DNA of 64,000 nucleotides from an uncultured Bacteroides sp. (lineage in GTDB: Bacteria > Bacteroidota > Bacteroidia > Bacteroidales > UBA932). Shown here piece by piece: positions 27,967-37,030 of the stretch. Position 1 is the first letter of the stretch, and every line of letters starts with the position of its first letter. The position numbers and the translations under genes were made by a program. A model generated the notes under the pieces. It was given only the letters and a program-made list of their open reading frames with translations. It ran no database searches and was not told the DNA's origin. The DNA is taken from NCBI GenBank assembly GCA_900543205.1, contig UQQM01000006.1, forward strand, positions 13,501-77,500, given 5' to 3'.

Positions 27967-30606
27967 ATGACTTCCAACGAAATCAGACAGAAATTTCTCG
28001 ACTTCTTCGCCTCGAAGGGGCATACCGTGGTGCCGTCGGCTCCCATGGTGGTCAAGAACGACCCCACGCTGATGTTCACCAACGCGGGAATGAACCAGTT
28101 CAAGGATATTTTCCTCGGCAACGCGACCGCACCCTACAGAAGAGCCGCCGATTCACAGAAGTGCCTCAGGGTCAGCGGAAAGCACAACGACCTCGAGGAA
28201 GTCGGACACGATACCTACCACCACACGATGTTCGAGATGCTCGGCAACTGGAGCTTCGGCGACTACTTCAAGACCGAGGCCATCGACTGGGCGTGGGAAC
28301 TGCTCACCGAGGTCTACGGCATCGACAGGAACCTGCTCTACGCCACCGTGTTCGAAGGCTCGGCCGATGACGGCACCGGGCTCGACGAGGAGGCCCGCGA
28401 AGCCTGGCGCAAGCACCTTCCCGAGGACCACATCCTGCTGGGCAACAAGCACGACAACTTCTGGGAGATGGGCGACACCGGCCCCTGCGGCCCCTGCTCC
28501 GAGATACACATAGACATACGCTCCGACGAGGAGAAGGCCGCCAGCGGCAAGTCCGGGCGCGAGCTCGTCAACAAGTCCGACCCACATGTGATTGAAATCT
28601 GGAACCTCGTGTTCATGCAGTACCAGCGCATGTCCGACGGACATCTTGAGCCGCTTCCCGCGAAGAACATCGACACCGGAATGGGATTCGAGCGTCTCTG
28701 CGCGGTGCTCCAGGGCAAGCGCAGCAACTACGACACCGACGTCTTCAGCGGAATGCTCGCCAAAATAGGCGAAATCTCCGGCCACCGCTACGGCGAGAGC
28801 GAGAAGACCGACGTTGCCATGCGCGTGATAGCCGACCACATCAGGGCCATCAGCTTCAGCATCGCCGACGGGCAGCTGCCCTCCAACGTGAAGGCGGGCT
28901 ACGTGATACGCCGCATCCTGCGCCGCGCCGTGCGCTACGGCTACACCTTCCTGGGACTCACCGAGCCCTTCCTCTGCCGCCTCGTGGACCAGCTCGTACA
29001 CGACATGGGCGCCGCCTACCCCGAGATCGCAAAGCAGCAGAAGTTCATCGAGAACGTGCTGCGCGAAGAGGAGATGGCGTTCCTGCGCACCCTCGACAGG
29101 GGCATCAAGCTGCTTGACGACTGCCTCGCCCGCTCCGCAGACAGCAGGACAATCTCCGGCGCCGACGCCTTCAAGCTCTACGACACCTACGGCTTCCCCA
29201 TCGACCTCACCGAACTCATCGCCGCCGAGCACGGCTACAAGGTGGACATCGACAGCTTCAACGTCGAGCTGGGCAAGCAGAAGGAGAGAGCCCGCAACGC
29301 CACGGCCAACAGCTTCGGCGACTGGACCGTCTACCACCAGGGCGAAGACGTGGAATTCACCGGCTACGACGAAACGGAGACCTCCGGAGCCCTGCTGCTC
29401 AAGCAAAGGACCGTGGTGCAGAAGAACAAGGAGATGCTCCAGCTGGTCTTCGACCGCACGCCCTTCTACGGAGAGATGGGAGGCGAGGTCGGCGACAGCG
29501 GCTCCATAGTCTCCGAAGACGGGGAGGAGATACGCATCCTCAACACCATCAAGGAGAACGACCTCACCATACACATAGCCGAAAAGCTTCCGCAGAACTG
29601 CAGCGGACGCTTCACCCTCAAGGTTGACGCGGCACGCCGCCGGCGCATAGCCTGCAACCACAGCTGCACCCACCTGCTCGACCGCGCCCTGCGCGAGATT
29701 CTCGGCGAGCACGTGGAGCAGAAAGGCTCGTTCGTATGCGACAAGAACTTCCGCTTCGACTTCTCGCATTTCGAGAAGCTCTCCGACGAGCAGCTCATGC
29801 AGGTGGAATGCAGGGTCAACGAGCTCATACGCGAAAACCTGCCCCTCGAGGAGAAGCGCGACGCGACCATGGATGAGGCCCGCAGCATGGGCGCGATAGC
29901 CCTGTTCGGCGAGAAATACGGCGACCGCGTGCGCGTGGTCAGGTTCGGCCCCAGCGTCGAGCTCTGCGGCGGCTGCCACACCCCGTCCACCGGACATATA
30001 GGATACTTCAAGATACTCAGCGAGTCCGCGATAGCTGCCGGAATACGCCGAATCGAGGCGGTGACCGGAGCCGAAGCCGAGCAGTTCGTGTACGGTATGC
30101 AGCACATGCTCAAGACCGCACGCTCCTTCTTCAACAACGTACCCGACCTCGCCGGCGCTATAGCCAAGCTCATAGAGGACAACGCCACGTTCAAGAAGCA
30201 GGCCGAGGAATTCAACCGCCAGAAGGCGGCCGAGATGGCCAAGATGCTCGAGGCCCAGGCCAAGGAGGTCAACGGCATCAGGCTCATCGCCCCCGCATTC
30301 GTGTCCGACAGGAACGTCGACTCCGCGATGATGCGCAACGCCGCCCTGATACTTCAGAAGAGCCTGCACAACACCGCGCTCGTGGCGGCATTCCTGAGCG
30401 ACGGCAAGCCGCAGCTGCTTCTGATGTATTCCGACGACCTGGTCGCCAGGGGCAAGAACGCCGGCAAGGACATACGCGGAGCCGCCAAATTCATACAGGG
30501 CGGAGGCGGCGGACAGCCCGGGCTCGCGACCGCCGGCGGAAAGAACTCCGCAGGGCTTGAAGAAGCCCTCGCCGCTCTGGCCGACGCAGCGGCGGCCGCA
30601 GCATAG
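27967..30606 (+). CDS. alaS: Alanyl-tRNA synthetase
   Basis: 879 aa, normal length. The class II catalytic core includes [19 protein letters not shown], the motif-2 region and [10 protein letters not shown]. The editing domain carries the zinc-site [11 protein letters not shown] and [13 protein letters not shown]. The C-terminal DHHA1 domain ends in the Gly-rich [18 protein letters not shown]. It charges tRNA-Ala and clears mischarged Ser/Gly. It ends 15 bp before the LptF/G-Fmt gene. Confidence 0.98.
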   Translation: MTSNEIRQKFLDFFASKGHTVVPSAPMVVKNDPTLMFTNAGMNQFKDIFLGNATAPYRRAADSQKCLRVSGKHNDLEEVGHDTYHHTMFEMLGNWSFGDYFKTEAIDWAWELLTEVYGIDRNLLYATVFEGSADDGTGLDEEAREAWRKHLPEDHILLGNKHDNFWEMGDTGPCGPCSEIHIDIRSDEEKAASGKSGRELVNKSDPHVIEIWNLVFMQYQRMSDGHLEPLPAKNIDTGMGFERLCAVLQGKRSNYDTDVFSGMLAKIGEISGHRYGESEKTDVAMRVIADHIRAISFSIADGQLPSNVKAGYVIRRILRRAVRYGYTFLGLTEPFLCRLVDQLVHDMGAAYPEIAKQQKFIENVLREEEMAFLRTLDRGIKLLDDCLARSADSRTISGADAFKLYDTYGFPIDLTELIAAEHGYKVDIDSFNVELGKQKERARNATANSFGDWTVYHQGEDVEFTGYDETETSGALLLKQRTVVQKNKEMLQLVFDRTPFYGEMGGEVGDSGSIVSEDGEEIRILNTIKENDLTIHIAEKLPQNCSGRFTLKVDAARRRRIACNHSCTHLLDRALREILGEHVEQKGSFVCDKNFRFDFSHFEKLSDEQLMQVECRVNELIRENLPLEEKRDATMDEARSMGAIALFGEKYGDRVRVVRFGPSVELCGGCHTPSTGHIGYFKILSESAIAAGIRRIEAVTGAEAEQFVYGMQHMLKTARSFFNNVPDLAGAIAKLIEDNATFKKQAEEFNRQKAAEMAKMLEAQAKEVNGIRLIAPAFVSDRNVDSAMMRNAALILQKSLHNTALVAAFLSDGKPQLLLMYSDDLVARGKNAGKDIRGAAKFIQGGGGGQPGLATAGGKNSAGLEEALAALADAAAAAA

Positions 30607-30621
30607 CACACACACTGAAGG

Positions 30622-33066
30622 ATGAAGAAACTCGACCGTTTCATACTCAAGGCGTTCATCGGACCTTTCGTCGCGATTCTGCTGGTCGTAATCTTCATCC
30701 TGATGATGCAGTTCCTCTGGCTCTACATCGACGAGCTGGTGGGCAAGGGCCTCGGGCTCGGGGTGATCCTCGAGTTCCTGATGTGGGGAGTCTTCACCAT
30801 ACTCCCGCTCGCGATGCCCCTCTCCACCCTGCTGGCGTCGATGATGGTCGTGGGCCAGATGGCGGAGAACAACGAGCTCCTGGCCATCAAGGCCGCCGGG
30901 GTCTCTTTCTCCAGAATCATCTCACCCCTCATCGCCGCCTCCTTCCTGATAGCGGTGGGAGCCTATTTCATCGGCGACAGGCTGGTGCCCGAGGCCTACA
31001 ACCAGATTTTCACGCTGCGCGACGACATAGGACGCACCAAGAACGAAATCAAGATTCCCTCCGGAACCTTCTATGATGGCATCGACGGCTACGTGCTGAG
31101 GGTCGAGGACCAGAACAAGAAGACCGACATGCTCTACGGGGTCATGGTCTACGACCACACGGGCAACAAGGGCAACACCTCGCTGACCATAGCCGACTCC
31201 TCGCGCATCAGCATGTCCAGGGACAAGGACTACCTGATATTCACCCTGTTCAACGGCTCCAACTACATAGAGGACAACACGGTGCGCTACGCCGACACCA
31301 GCCTCGTGCTCCAGCACATCAATTTCGACAGGCAGGAGCTGATAATCCCGCTGGACAACTACAGTTTCGAGAAGTCCGACTCCAGCCGCTTCGGCGACCA
31401 GGCCAAGGCCATGAGCACGGCCCAGCTCAAGCACCAGAGCGATTCGCTGCACCACTATCTGGACTCGATGCACACGGTAAACCTCGAGAGCCTGCAGAAG
31501 CTCAAGCCTTTCCTCGAAAGCTCCCAGCTCGACACCGCCTCGCGCGAGCCCGGCAGGACCGAGTTCAGCAGCCCCGGATTCATGAAATGGGACAGTCCCG
31601 AAAAGACCTTCAGGGCGTACCAGAGGGCGACCGAGAAGGCCTCCCAGTTCGGCGGCGAGATCAACAACATGAAGTTCAACATCTTCGAGCAGGACTACTA
31701 CATACGGCACACCGACATCGAGCTCCTGAAGAAGTTCGCCCAGGCCCTCGCCTGCTTCATACTCTTCTTCATCGGAGCCCCGCTCGGAGCGCTCATACGC
31801 AAGGGCGGACTGGGCACCAGCGCCATCATCTCGGTGCTGTTCTTCGTGCTCTACTGGGTGGTCGACATCTCCGGCACCAAGCTCGCCAGGGACGGAGCCA
31901 TCGACGCGGGCACGGGAGCCTTCATCTCCGCATACGTACTGATACCCATAGGCGCCTTCCTGACCTGGAAGGCCGTAAACGATTCCGACCTCTTCAACAT
32001 GGACCAGCTAAAGACATGGTGGCGCAGGATCAGGAGCAAGGTAAGCCGCTTCTTCCGTCCGGTGCGCATAGTATATATGGGAACCCCCGAATTCGCTGTC
32101 GCACCGCTCGACGCCCTCGTCAGGAACGGCTACAAGGTGGTCGGCGTCGTGACCGTGGCCGACAAGCAGAGCGGACGCGGGCTCAAGGTGAACGAAAGCG
32201 CCGTAAAGCGCTACGCAGTCGAGCATGGGATACCCGTACTCCAGCCCCTGAAGCTCAAGGACCCCGAATTCCTCAACGCGCTCAAGGCCTGGAAGCCCGA
32301 CATGTTCGCCGTGGTGGCGTTCAGGATGCTGCCGGAAGAGGTATGGAGCATCCCCAGGCTCGGGACCTTCAACCTGCACGCGGCCCTGCTTCCCCAGTAC
32401 CGTGGCGCGGCTCCCATAAACTGGGCGCTGATCAACGGGGAGAAGCGGACGGGAGTCACCACCTTCATGATAGACAGGAACATTGACACGGGAGGCATCA
32501 TCTTCCGCGAGGAATGCCGCATAGAGCCCGGCGACGATGCCGGCAGCCTGCATGACAAGCTCGCCCGCATAGGCTCCGAGCTCGTGGTGCAGACGGCGGA
32601 AGCCCTTATCCAGGGCAACGTGGAGCTGCGCGTCCAGCGCTCCTTCATCCAGGGTGCGGAGGTGCTCAGGCCGGCCCCCAAGCTCAGCAAGGAGCTCTGC
32701 CATATAGACTGGAACGACAGCGCGGACGCGATCTGCAACCTGATACGCGGACTCAGCCCCCATCCCGCCGCATTCACCGAGCTCGTCTCCGACAGGCACC
32801 CGGCACCCCAGACCCTCAAGATTTTCAAGGCCGAAAGAACGAATCTGAAGGGCAGGCCCGGACAGGTGCTCTCCGACGGCAGGACCTACTTCGCAATCGC
32901 AACGGCCGATGGAGCGGTGTCCATAAAGGACATGCAGCTCTCCGGAAAGAAACGCATGGAGGTCGGAGCCTTCCTGGCCGGCTTCCGCGAACCTGAAAGC
33001 TACAGCTGCACCGACGGAACTTCCAAAGACACAATATCCGCCCTATGCTGCGCAAAATCAGAATAA
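30622..33066 (+). CDS. LptF/LptG-type permease fused to methionyl-tRNA formyltransferase
   Basis: 814 aa in one open frame. Residues 1-465 are a YjgP/YjgQ permease: three N-terminal helices, a long periplasmic beta-jellyroll with a coiled insertion, then three C-terminal helices. In the Lpt system such subunits extract LPS from the inner membrane. Residues 481-814 are a complete Fmt with GTPEFAV, LHAALLPQYRGAAPINW, IDTGGI and the C-terminal OB domain. The joint (RFFRPVRIVYMG) has no stop. Codon 481 is an in-frame GTG (32062), giving the usual Fmt start M(R/K)IVYMGTPEF. So separate internal initiation, a true fusion, or both are possible. The 3' end overlaps the next gene by 22 bp. Confidence 0.88.
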   Translation: MKKLDRFILKAFIGPFVAILLVVIFILMMQFLWLYIDELVGKGLGLGVILEFLMWGVFTILPLAMPLSTLLASMMVVGQMAENNELLAIKAAGVSFSRIISPLIAASFLIAVGAYFIGDRLVPEAYNQIFTLRDDIGRTKNEIKIPSGTFYDGIDGYVLRVEDQNKKTDMLYGVMVYDHTGNKGNTSLTIADSSRISMSRDKDYLIFTLFNGSNYIEDNTVRYADTSLVLQHINFDRQELIIPLDNYSFEKSDSSRFGDQAKAMSTAQLKHQSDSLHHYLDSMHTVNLESLQKLKPFLESSQLDTASREPGRTEFSSPGFMKWDSPEKTFRAYQRATEKASQFGGEINNMKFNIFEQDYYIRHTDIELLKKFAQALACFILFFIGAPLGALIRKGGLGTSAIISVLFFVLYWVVDISGTKLARDGAIDAGTGAFISAYVLIPIGAFLTWKAVNDSDLFNMDQLKTWWRRIRSKVSRFFRPVRIVYMGTPEFAVAPLDALVRNGYKVVGVVTVADKQSGRGLKVNESAVKRYAVEHGIPVLQPLKLKDPEFLNALKAWKPDMFAVVAFRMLPEEVWSIPRLGTFNLHAALLPQYRGAAPINWALINGEKRTGVTTFMIDRNIDTGGIIFREECRIEPGDDAGSLHDKLARIGSELVVQTAEALIQGNVELRVQRSFIQGAEVLRPAPKLSKELCHIDWNDSADAICNLIRGLSPHPAAFTELVSDRHPAPQTLKIFKAERTNLKGRPGQVLSDGRTYFAIATADGAVSIKDMQLSGKKRMEVGAFLAGFREPESYSCTDGTSKDTISALCCAKSE

Positions 33067-34658
33067 GCCTGGCATTGGTGTTTCTGATCGGAATCACCCT
33101 GCTGCTGGTCGGGACCGGCCGGCAATGGTGGGGCTGGATGGCCAGCCTTCAGCTGCTGCCATCATTTCTGGCCCTCAACATCCCCGTACTGCTGGGCATA
33201 CTGCTGCTCACGCTGCTGCTCGGCAGGCTCTACTGCTCCGTCATCTGCCCCCTGGGAGTCTTCCAGGACATGGTCATCTGGTTCAGGCGCCGTTTCGGCG
33301 AGACCATGAACAGGAGGCAGGCCCGCAAGTTCAGGAAGCTCAAGGCCGGGGGCGCAACGCTGCCGAAAGCGAAGAACTGGATTCGGCGCTTCTCATACAC
33401 GAAAGAGCACAGAGCCGTGCGCTTCGCCGTACTGCTGCTCGCAATCGTCTCCGCATTCACCACGGCCCAGTTTTTTCTGACCCTGCTTGCGCCCTACAGC
33501 GCCTACGGACGCATGGTCAGGAGCGTCGCCGGACTGGCGGAGGGCGAAAGCATCGCACCGGCGCTGCTCATCACCGCAGGAATCACCTTCGTGCTGCTGG
33601 TGTTCCTGGCATGGACGCGCGGGCGGGCATACTGCAACACCATCTGCCCGGTCGGTAGCCTGCTCAGCATCTTCAGCCGCTTCTCGCTGTTCCGCCTGAC
33701 CATAGATGAAAGCAAATGCACGGCCTGCAAGCGCTGCGGCAGCAGGTGCAAGGCCTCGTGCATCAACACGGAGGGGCATTACGTGGACGGCAGCCGCTGC
33801 GTGCTCTGCTTCGACTGCATCGACAACTGCTCCGAAGGCGCCATAAGCTACCGCTTCGCAGGGTTCAGGCCGGCGCTTCCGAAAGCCGGGAAAGGCTGTT
33901 CGGGCACGGGTTCAGGCTCGGGTTCGGGCGACGGTGCGCCCGCCGATTCCGGGAGGCGCAATTTCCTCGCCACCGGAGCCACAGTCCTGGGGGCCGGAGC
34001 GCTCGCAGGCACCGGACTGGACGCCTCCGCGCAGGTGGTCAAGCGCCTTGACGGCGGACTCGCGGACGTGGCAGACAAGGAGACCCCGCAGAGAAGAGGG
34101 CTCATAGTGCCTCCCGGGGCATGGAGCGTCCGCCATTTCTACGACCATTGCACGGCATGCCAGCTCTGCGTGAGCAACTGCCCCAACGATGTGCTGAGGG
34201 CATCGACCGACCTCGCGCATTTCCTGCAGCCGCAGATGGGCTACGGGAACGGCTACTGCCGGCCCGAATGCACGGCCTGCGCAGATGTCTGTCCCACGGA
34301 TGCGATAAAGCCCATACAGAGAGACGAGAAACTCACCGTAAGCATAGGCAGGGCCAGGGTAAACCTGGAGCTCTGCTTCGCCGCGACCGACAAGGAGGAC
34401 TGCGGCAACTGCGCCCGCCACTGCCCCACCGGAGCCGTACACATGGTCAGGGCCGAGGGCTACCCGCGCCCCGTTCCCGTGGTCGCGAAACACCACTGCC
34501 TGGGCTGCGGAGCCTGCGAGTTCCTCTGCCCGTCGAGGCCGATAAGCGCCATCATCGTGGACGGACTCTCCGTGCATCAGGGGCAGGTCACCCCTCGCGG
34601 ACACGGGCACGGCGCCCGCCTGCGCAGAAGAGAAGGCAGACCAAGCGACTTAAATTGA
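33045..34658 (+). CDS. Membrane polyferredoxin (NapH/NosR-like) with internal twin-arginine-like segment
   Basis: 537 aa. Four or so membrane helices carry two NapH-type motifs (CSVICPLG and CNTICPVG), followed by two 4Fe-4S motifs (CTACKRCGSRC, CVLCFDCIDNC). A Gly/Ser linker and RRNFLATGATVLGAG then look like a twin-arginine signal in mid-protein. The C-terminal part has further Cys motifs (CTACQLCVSNC, CTACADVC, CGNCARHC, CLGCGACEFLC). It probably carries electrons across the inner membrane to a periplasmic enzyme. The exported aldo/keto reductase encoded 7 bp downstream is the obvious partner. Confidence 0.82.
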   Translation: MLRKIRISLALVFLIGITLLLVGTGRQWWGWMASLQLLPSFLALNIPVLLGILLLTLLLGRLYCSVICPLGVFQDMVIWFRRRFGETMNRRQARKFRKLKAGGATLPKAKNWIRRFSYTKEHRAVRFAVLLLAIVSAFTTAQFFLTLLAPYSAYGRMVRSVAGLAEGESIAPALLITAGITFVLLVFLAWTRGRAYCNTICPVGSLLSIFSRFSLFRLTIDESKCTACKRCGSRCKASCINTEGHYVDGSRCVLCFDCIDNCSEGAISYRFAGFRPALPKAGKGCSGTGSGSGSGDGAPADSGRRNFLATGATVLGAGALAGTGLDASAQVVKRLDGGLADVADKETPQRRGLIVPPGAWSVRHFYDHCTACQLCVSNCPNDVLRASTDLAHFLQPQMGYGNGYCRPECTACADVCPTDAIKPIQRDEKLTVSIGRARVNLELCFAATDKEDCGNCARHCPTGAVHMVRAEGYPRPVPVVAKHHCLGCGACEFLCPSRPISAIIVDGLSVHQGQVTPRGHGHGARLRRREGRPSDLN

Positions 34659-34665
34659 CAGAACC

Positions 34666-35997
34666 ATGGACAGAAGAGATTTCCTGAAGACTGCCGGCCT
34701 CGGAGCCACGGCTCTCGGAGTCGCCGCCTGCACGCCCGGAACAGGCGTGACAGCCACCACCGGACAGAACGGACTCCCCGCCGGGGGCAGGATGGCCGAA
34801 AATGTCGCCGGAATCGGCCTGCTGGGCTACGGCTGCATGCGCTGGCCCATGGTCACCGGTGACGACGGCGTGAGCCGCATCGACCAGGAGGAGGTCAACC
34901 GCCTGGTGGACTACGCGCTGGAGCACGGGGTCAACTATTTCGACACCTCGCCCAACTATCTGGGAGGAAAGAGCGAGGAGGCGACCTCCATCGCGCTGAA
35001 CCGCCATCCGCGCGAGGAATGGCTGCTCGCCACCAAGCTCTCCAACTTCTCCGACTGGAGCTACGACAATTCGGTGCTGATGTACCGCAATTCGCTGGAG
35101 GTCTTCAAGACCGACCACATAGACTACTACCTCCTGCATTCGATAGGAGGAATGCAGGCTTTCGACACACGCTTCGGCTCCACCGGCATCATGGACTTCC
35201 TGATGCGCGAAAGGGAGCGCGGGAACATACGTAACCTCGGATTCTCCTTCCACGGCGACCAGGAAGGCTTCGACGAGCTCATGAGCCTGCATTCCAGGTA
35301 CCATTGGGATTTCGTGCAGATTCAGATGAACTATGTGGACTGGAGGCACGCCGGCAGGAACAACACGAACGCCGAGTATCTCTACGAGGTGCTCGACCGC
35401 ATGGAGATTCCCGTGGTCATAATGGAGCCTCTCAGGGGCGGGCGGCTGGCCGACATGCCCGTGACCCTCGCCGACATGCTCCTGGCCAAAAATCCGGAAG
35501 GCTCGCTCGCGTCATGGGCTTTCCGCTTCGCTGGAAGCTTCCCCCGGGTGCTCACGGTGCTCAGCGGCATGACCTATATGGAGCACCTCGAGGACAATCT
35601 GCGCACCTATCTCGACTTCAAGCCCCTGAGCGACGAGGAGATGGAGCTGCTGCAGGACGTGGCGACCAGGATGGAAACCTATCCCCTGGTGCGCTGCACC
35701 GGCTGCAACTACTGCATGCCCTGCCCCTACGGCATCGACATCCCGGGTATCTTCAAATTCTACAACGACAACCTCAACGCCGGCACCTACGTCAAAAGCA
35801 GCGAGCAGGAAGCCTACGCCAGAACACGGCGCCGCTATCTCCTCGCCTACGACAAGGCCATCCCCACCGTCCGCCAGGCCGACCACTGCATACGGTGCGG
35901 CAGATGTGAGGAGGCCTGCCCCCAGCACCTGAACATACGCCAGGAACTCGGCAAGATAGACGAGTACATCGAAAGCCTCAAGCAGGAGACACTTTGA
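34666..35997 (+). CDS. Exported aldo/keto reductase with C-terminal 4Fe-4S domain
   Basis: 443 aa. The start MDRRDFLKTAGLGATALG is a twin-arginine signal, ending in a possible lipobox (GVAAC). The aldo/keto reductase barrel has the expected Asp and Tyr (YFDTSPNY), Lys (LATKL) and His (LLHS). The C-terminus adds CTGCNYCMPCPYG and CIRCGRCEEACPQ, two iron-sulfur motifs. In this ferredoxin-linked subgroup electrons may come from clusters rather than free NADPH. Substrate unknown. A bidirectional terminator follows. Confidence 0.88.
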   Translation: MDRRDFLKTAGLGATALGVAACTPGTGVTATTGQNGLPAGGRMAENVAGIGLLGYGCMRWPMVTGDDGVSRIDQEEVNRLVDYALEHGVNYFDTSPNYLGGKSEEATSIALNRHPREEWLLATKLSNFSDWSYDNSVLMYRNSLEVFKTDHIDYYLLHSIGGMQAFDTRFGSTGIMDFLMRERERGNIRNLGFSFHGDQEGFDELMSLHSRYHWDFVQIQMNYVDWRHAGRNNTNAEYLYEVLDRMEIPVVIMEPLRGGRLADMPVTLADMLLAKNPEGSLASWAFRFAGSFPRVLTVLSGMTYMEHLEDNLRTYLDFKPLSDEEMELLQDVATRMETYPLVRCTGCNYCMPCPYGIDIPGIFKFYNDNLNAGTYVKSSEQEAYARTRRRYLLAYDKAIPTVRQADHCIRCGRCEEACPQHLNIRQELGKIDEYIESLKQETL

Positions 35998-36025
35998 TGA
36001 CCTGTTCACATGAGGAAATATACGA

Positions 36026-36060
36026 AGAGTGCCGGTTCGGGATACGAGCCGGCACTCTTT
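36026..36060. terminator. Bidirectional terminator between convergent genes
   Basis: A 10-bp perfect stem (AGAGTGCCGG, 36026-36035 with 36049-36058) has a 13-base loop and ends in CTTTCC on the plus strand. It lies between the aldo/keto reductase and the oppositely oriented PorV-like gene. Confidence 0.75.
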
Positions 36061-36079
36061 CCGTAATCGGAATGGGCTG

Positions 36080-37021
36080 TCAGAAGCTGTAGCCCAGACC
36101 GAAGGTAAGCGTGTTCTGCAGCGGAGAATCTCCGGAAGCTATCAGATATGCCAGGTCGAGGCTGACTCCGAACAGCTTGAATCCGGCTCCCACGGATGCG
36201 TAGGAGGGAATCACCGACTTGCCGCCGTAGCGGTAGCCGGCGCGCACCGAAACCATGTCGTCCCAGCAGTATTCCGCGCCGAGGGCGGCGGAAAGCGTCC
36301 CGACGAAATACCAGTCAGCGTCAAGGAGCAGCTCCACACTGTGCACCTCCGCGAATTCTGCCAGATAGCCAGCGCCGAAGGTCAGCGAAGCCGGCAGCTG
36401 GAACTTGTCGCCGGACGCCGATTCGACGGACGTGCCCAGGGAAGAGACTCCGAGCGCAAGGCTGAGGCCGTCAAGTTGCGACATCAGGAAGATATCGGAC
36501 GACACCGCCCCGTAGCTCGCCCCCTCGGCCAGGGAGTTGCCCAGATACTTCACGTTGATGCCGGCCGACAGCCAGGGCATGAATTTCCAGCCCAGACCTA
36601 TGCCCGCCTGCATCTCCGACGGGGAGAAGGAGCCTGAAACGGAGCCGCCGGCATCATAGATATCGTATGCCGCGCCCATTCCGTAGGTGAATCCGGCGGT
36701 TACGCCGAACTTGCCGTTGATATTCCATGCGCCCGCAATGCTGACATTGCCGGTCTCGGAAGCCTGCCACATCTGGTAGCCGGCGGCGACATCCAGCTTC
36801 CTGTCATAATAGGGAACCGCTGCTGCGTTCCTGTATGAAGCGTAGGAGACATTCGTCGTCGAAGCCGTCCCGGCGCCGCCCATGGCCATTGCGGCAGGAT
36901 CATGGGACACACGGCCGAAAGCCATGGCAGAAGACTCCTGGGCGGAAGCGTCAACTGAAAGGACGGCGGTCAGCAAAGCGGCAGCCGCCGAGAATACAAT
37001 ATGCTTTTTCATCATCTTCAT
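36080..37021 (-). CDS. PorV/PorQ-like outer-membrane barrel (left arm)
   Basis: 313 aa. The signal peptide ends DASAQ, and the rest is a FadL-like beta-barrel with family features (AMAMGGAGTAS, many Gly/aromatic strands, C-terminal FGLGYSF). PorV is the outer-membrane shuttle that hands type IX cargo to its attachment complex; whether this shorter paralogue does so is inference. It starts 9 bp after the subtilase gene. The right-arm copy at 56983-57951 follows its own subtilase in the same way and shares the ending (GDSPLQN...FGLGYSF). Confidence 0.8.
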   Translation of the reverse strand: MKMMKKHIVFSAAAALLTAVLSVDASAQESSAMAFGRVSHDPAAMAMGGAGTASTTNVSYASYRNAAAVPYYDRKLDVAAGYQMWQASETGNVSIAGAWNINGKFGVTAGFTYGMGAAYDIYDAGGSVSGSFSPSEMQAGIGLGWKFMPWLSAGINVKYLGNSLAEGASYGAVSSDIFLMSQLDGLSLALGVSSLGTSVESASGDKFQLPASLTFGAGYLAEFAEVHSVELLLDADWYFVGTLSAALGAEYCWDDMVSVRAGYRYGGKSVIPSYASVGAGFKLFGVSLDLAYLIASGDSPLQNTLTFGLGYSF

Positions 37022-37030
37022 GTCTTCTGG

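Noticed and set aside
27907..28023. Upstream extension of the M23 gene by 39 codons
   Set aside because: It would run across the divergent promoter and into alaS coding sequence.
28153..30615. 820-codon open frame antisense to alaS
   Set aside because: alaS is complete and conserved on the other strand; the antisense translation is low-complexity Val/Leu/Glu/His sequence without motifs.
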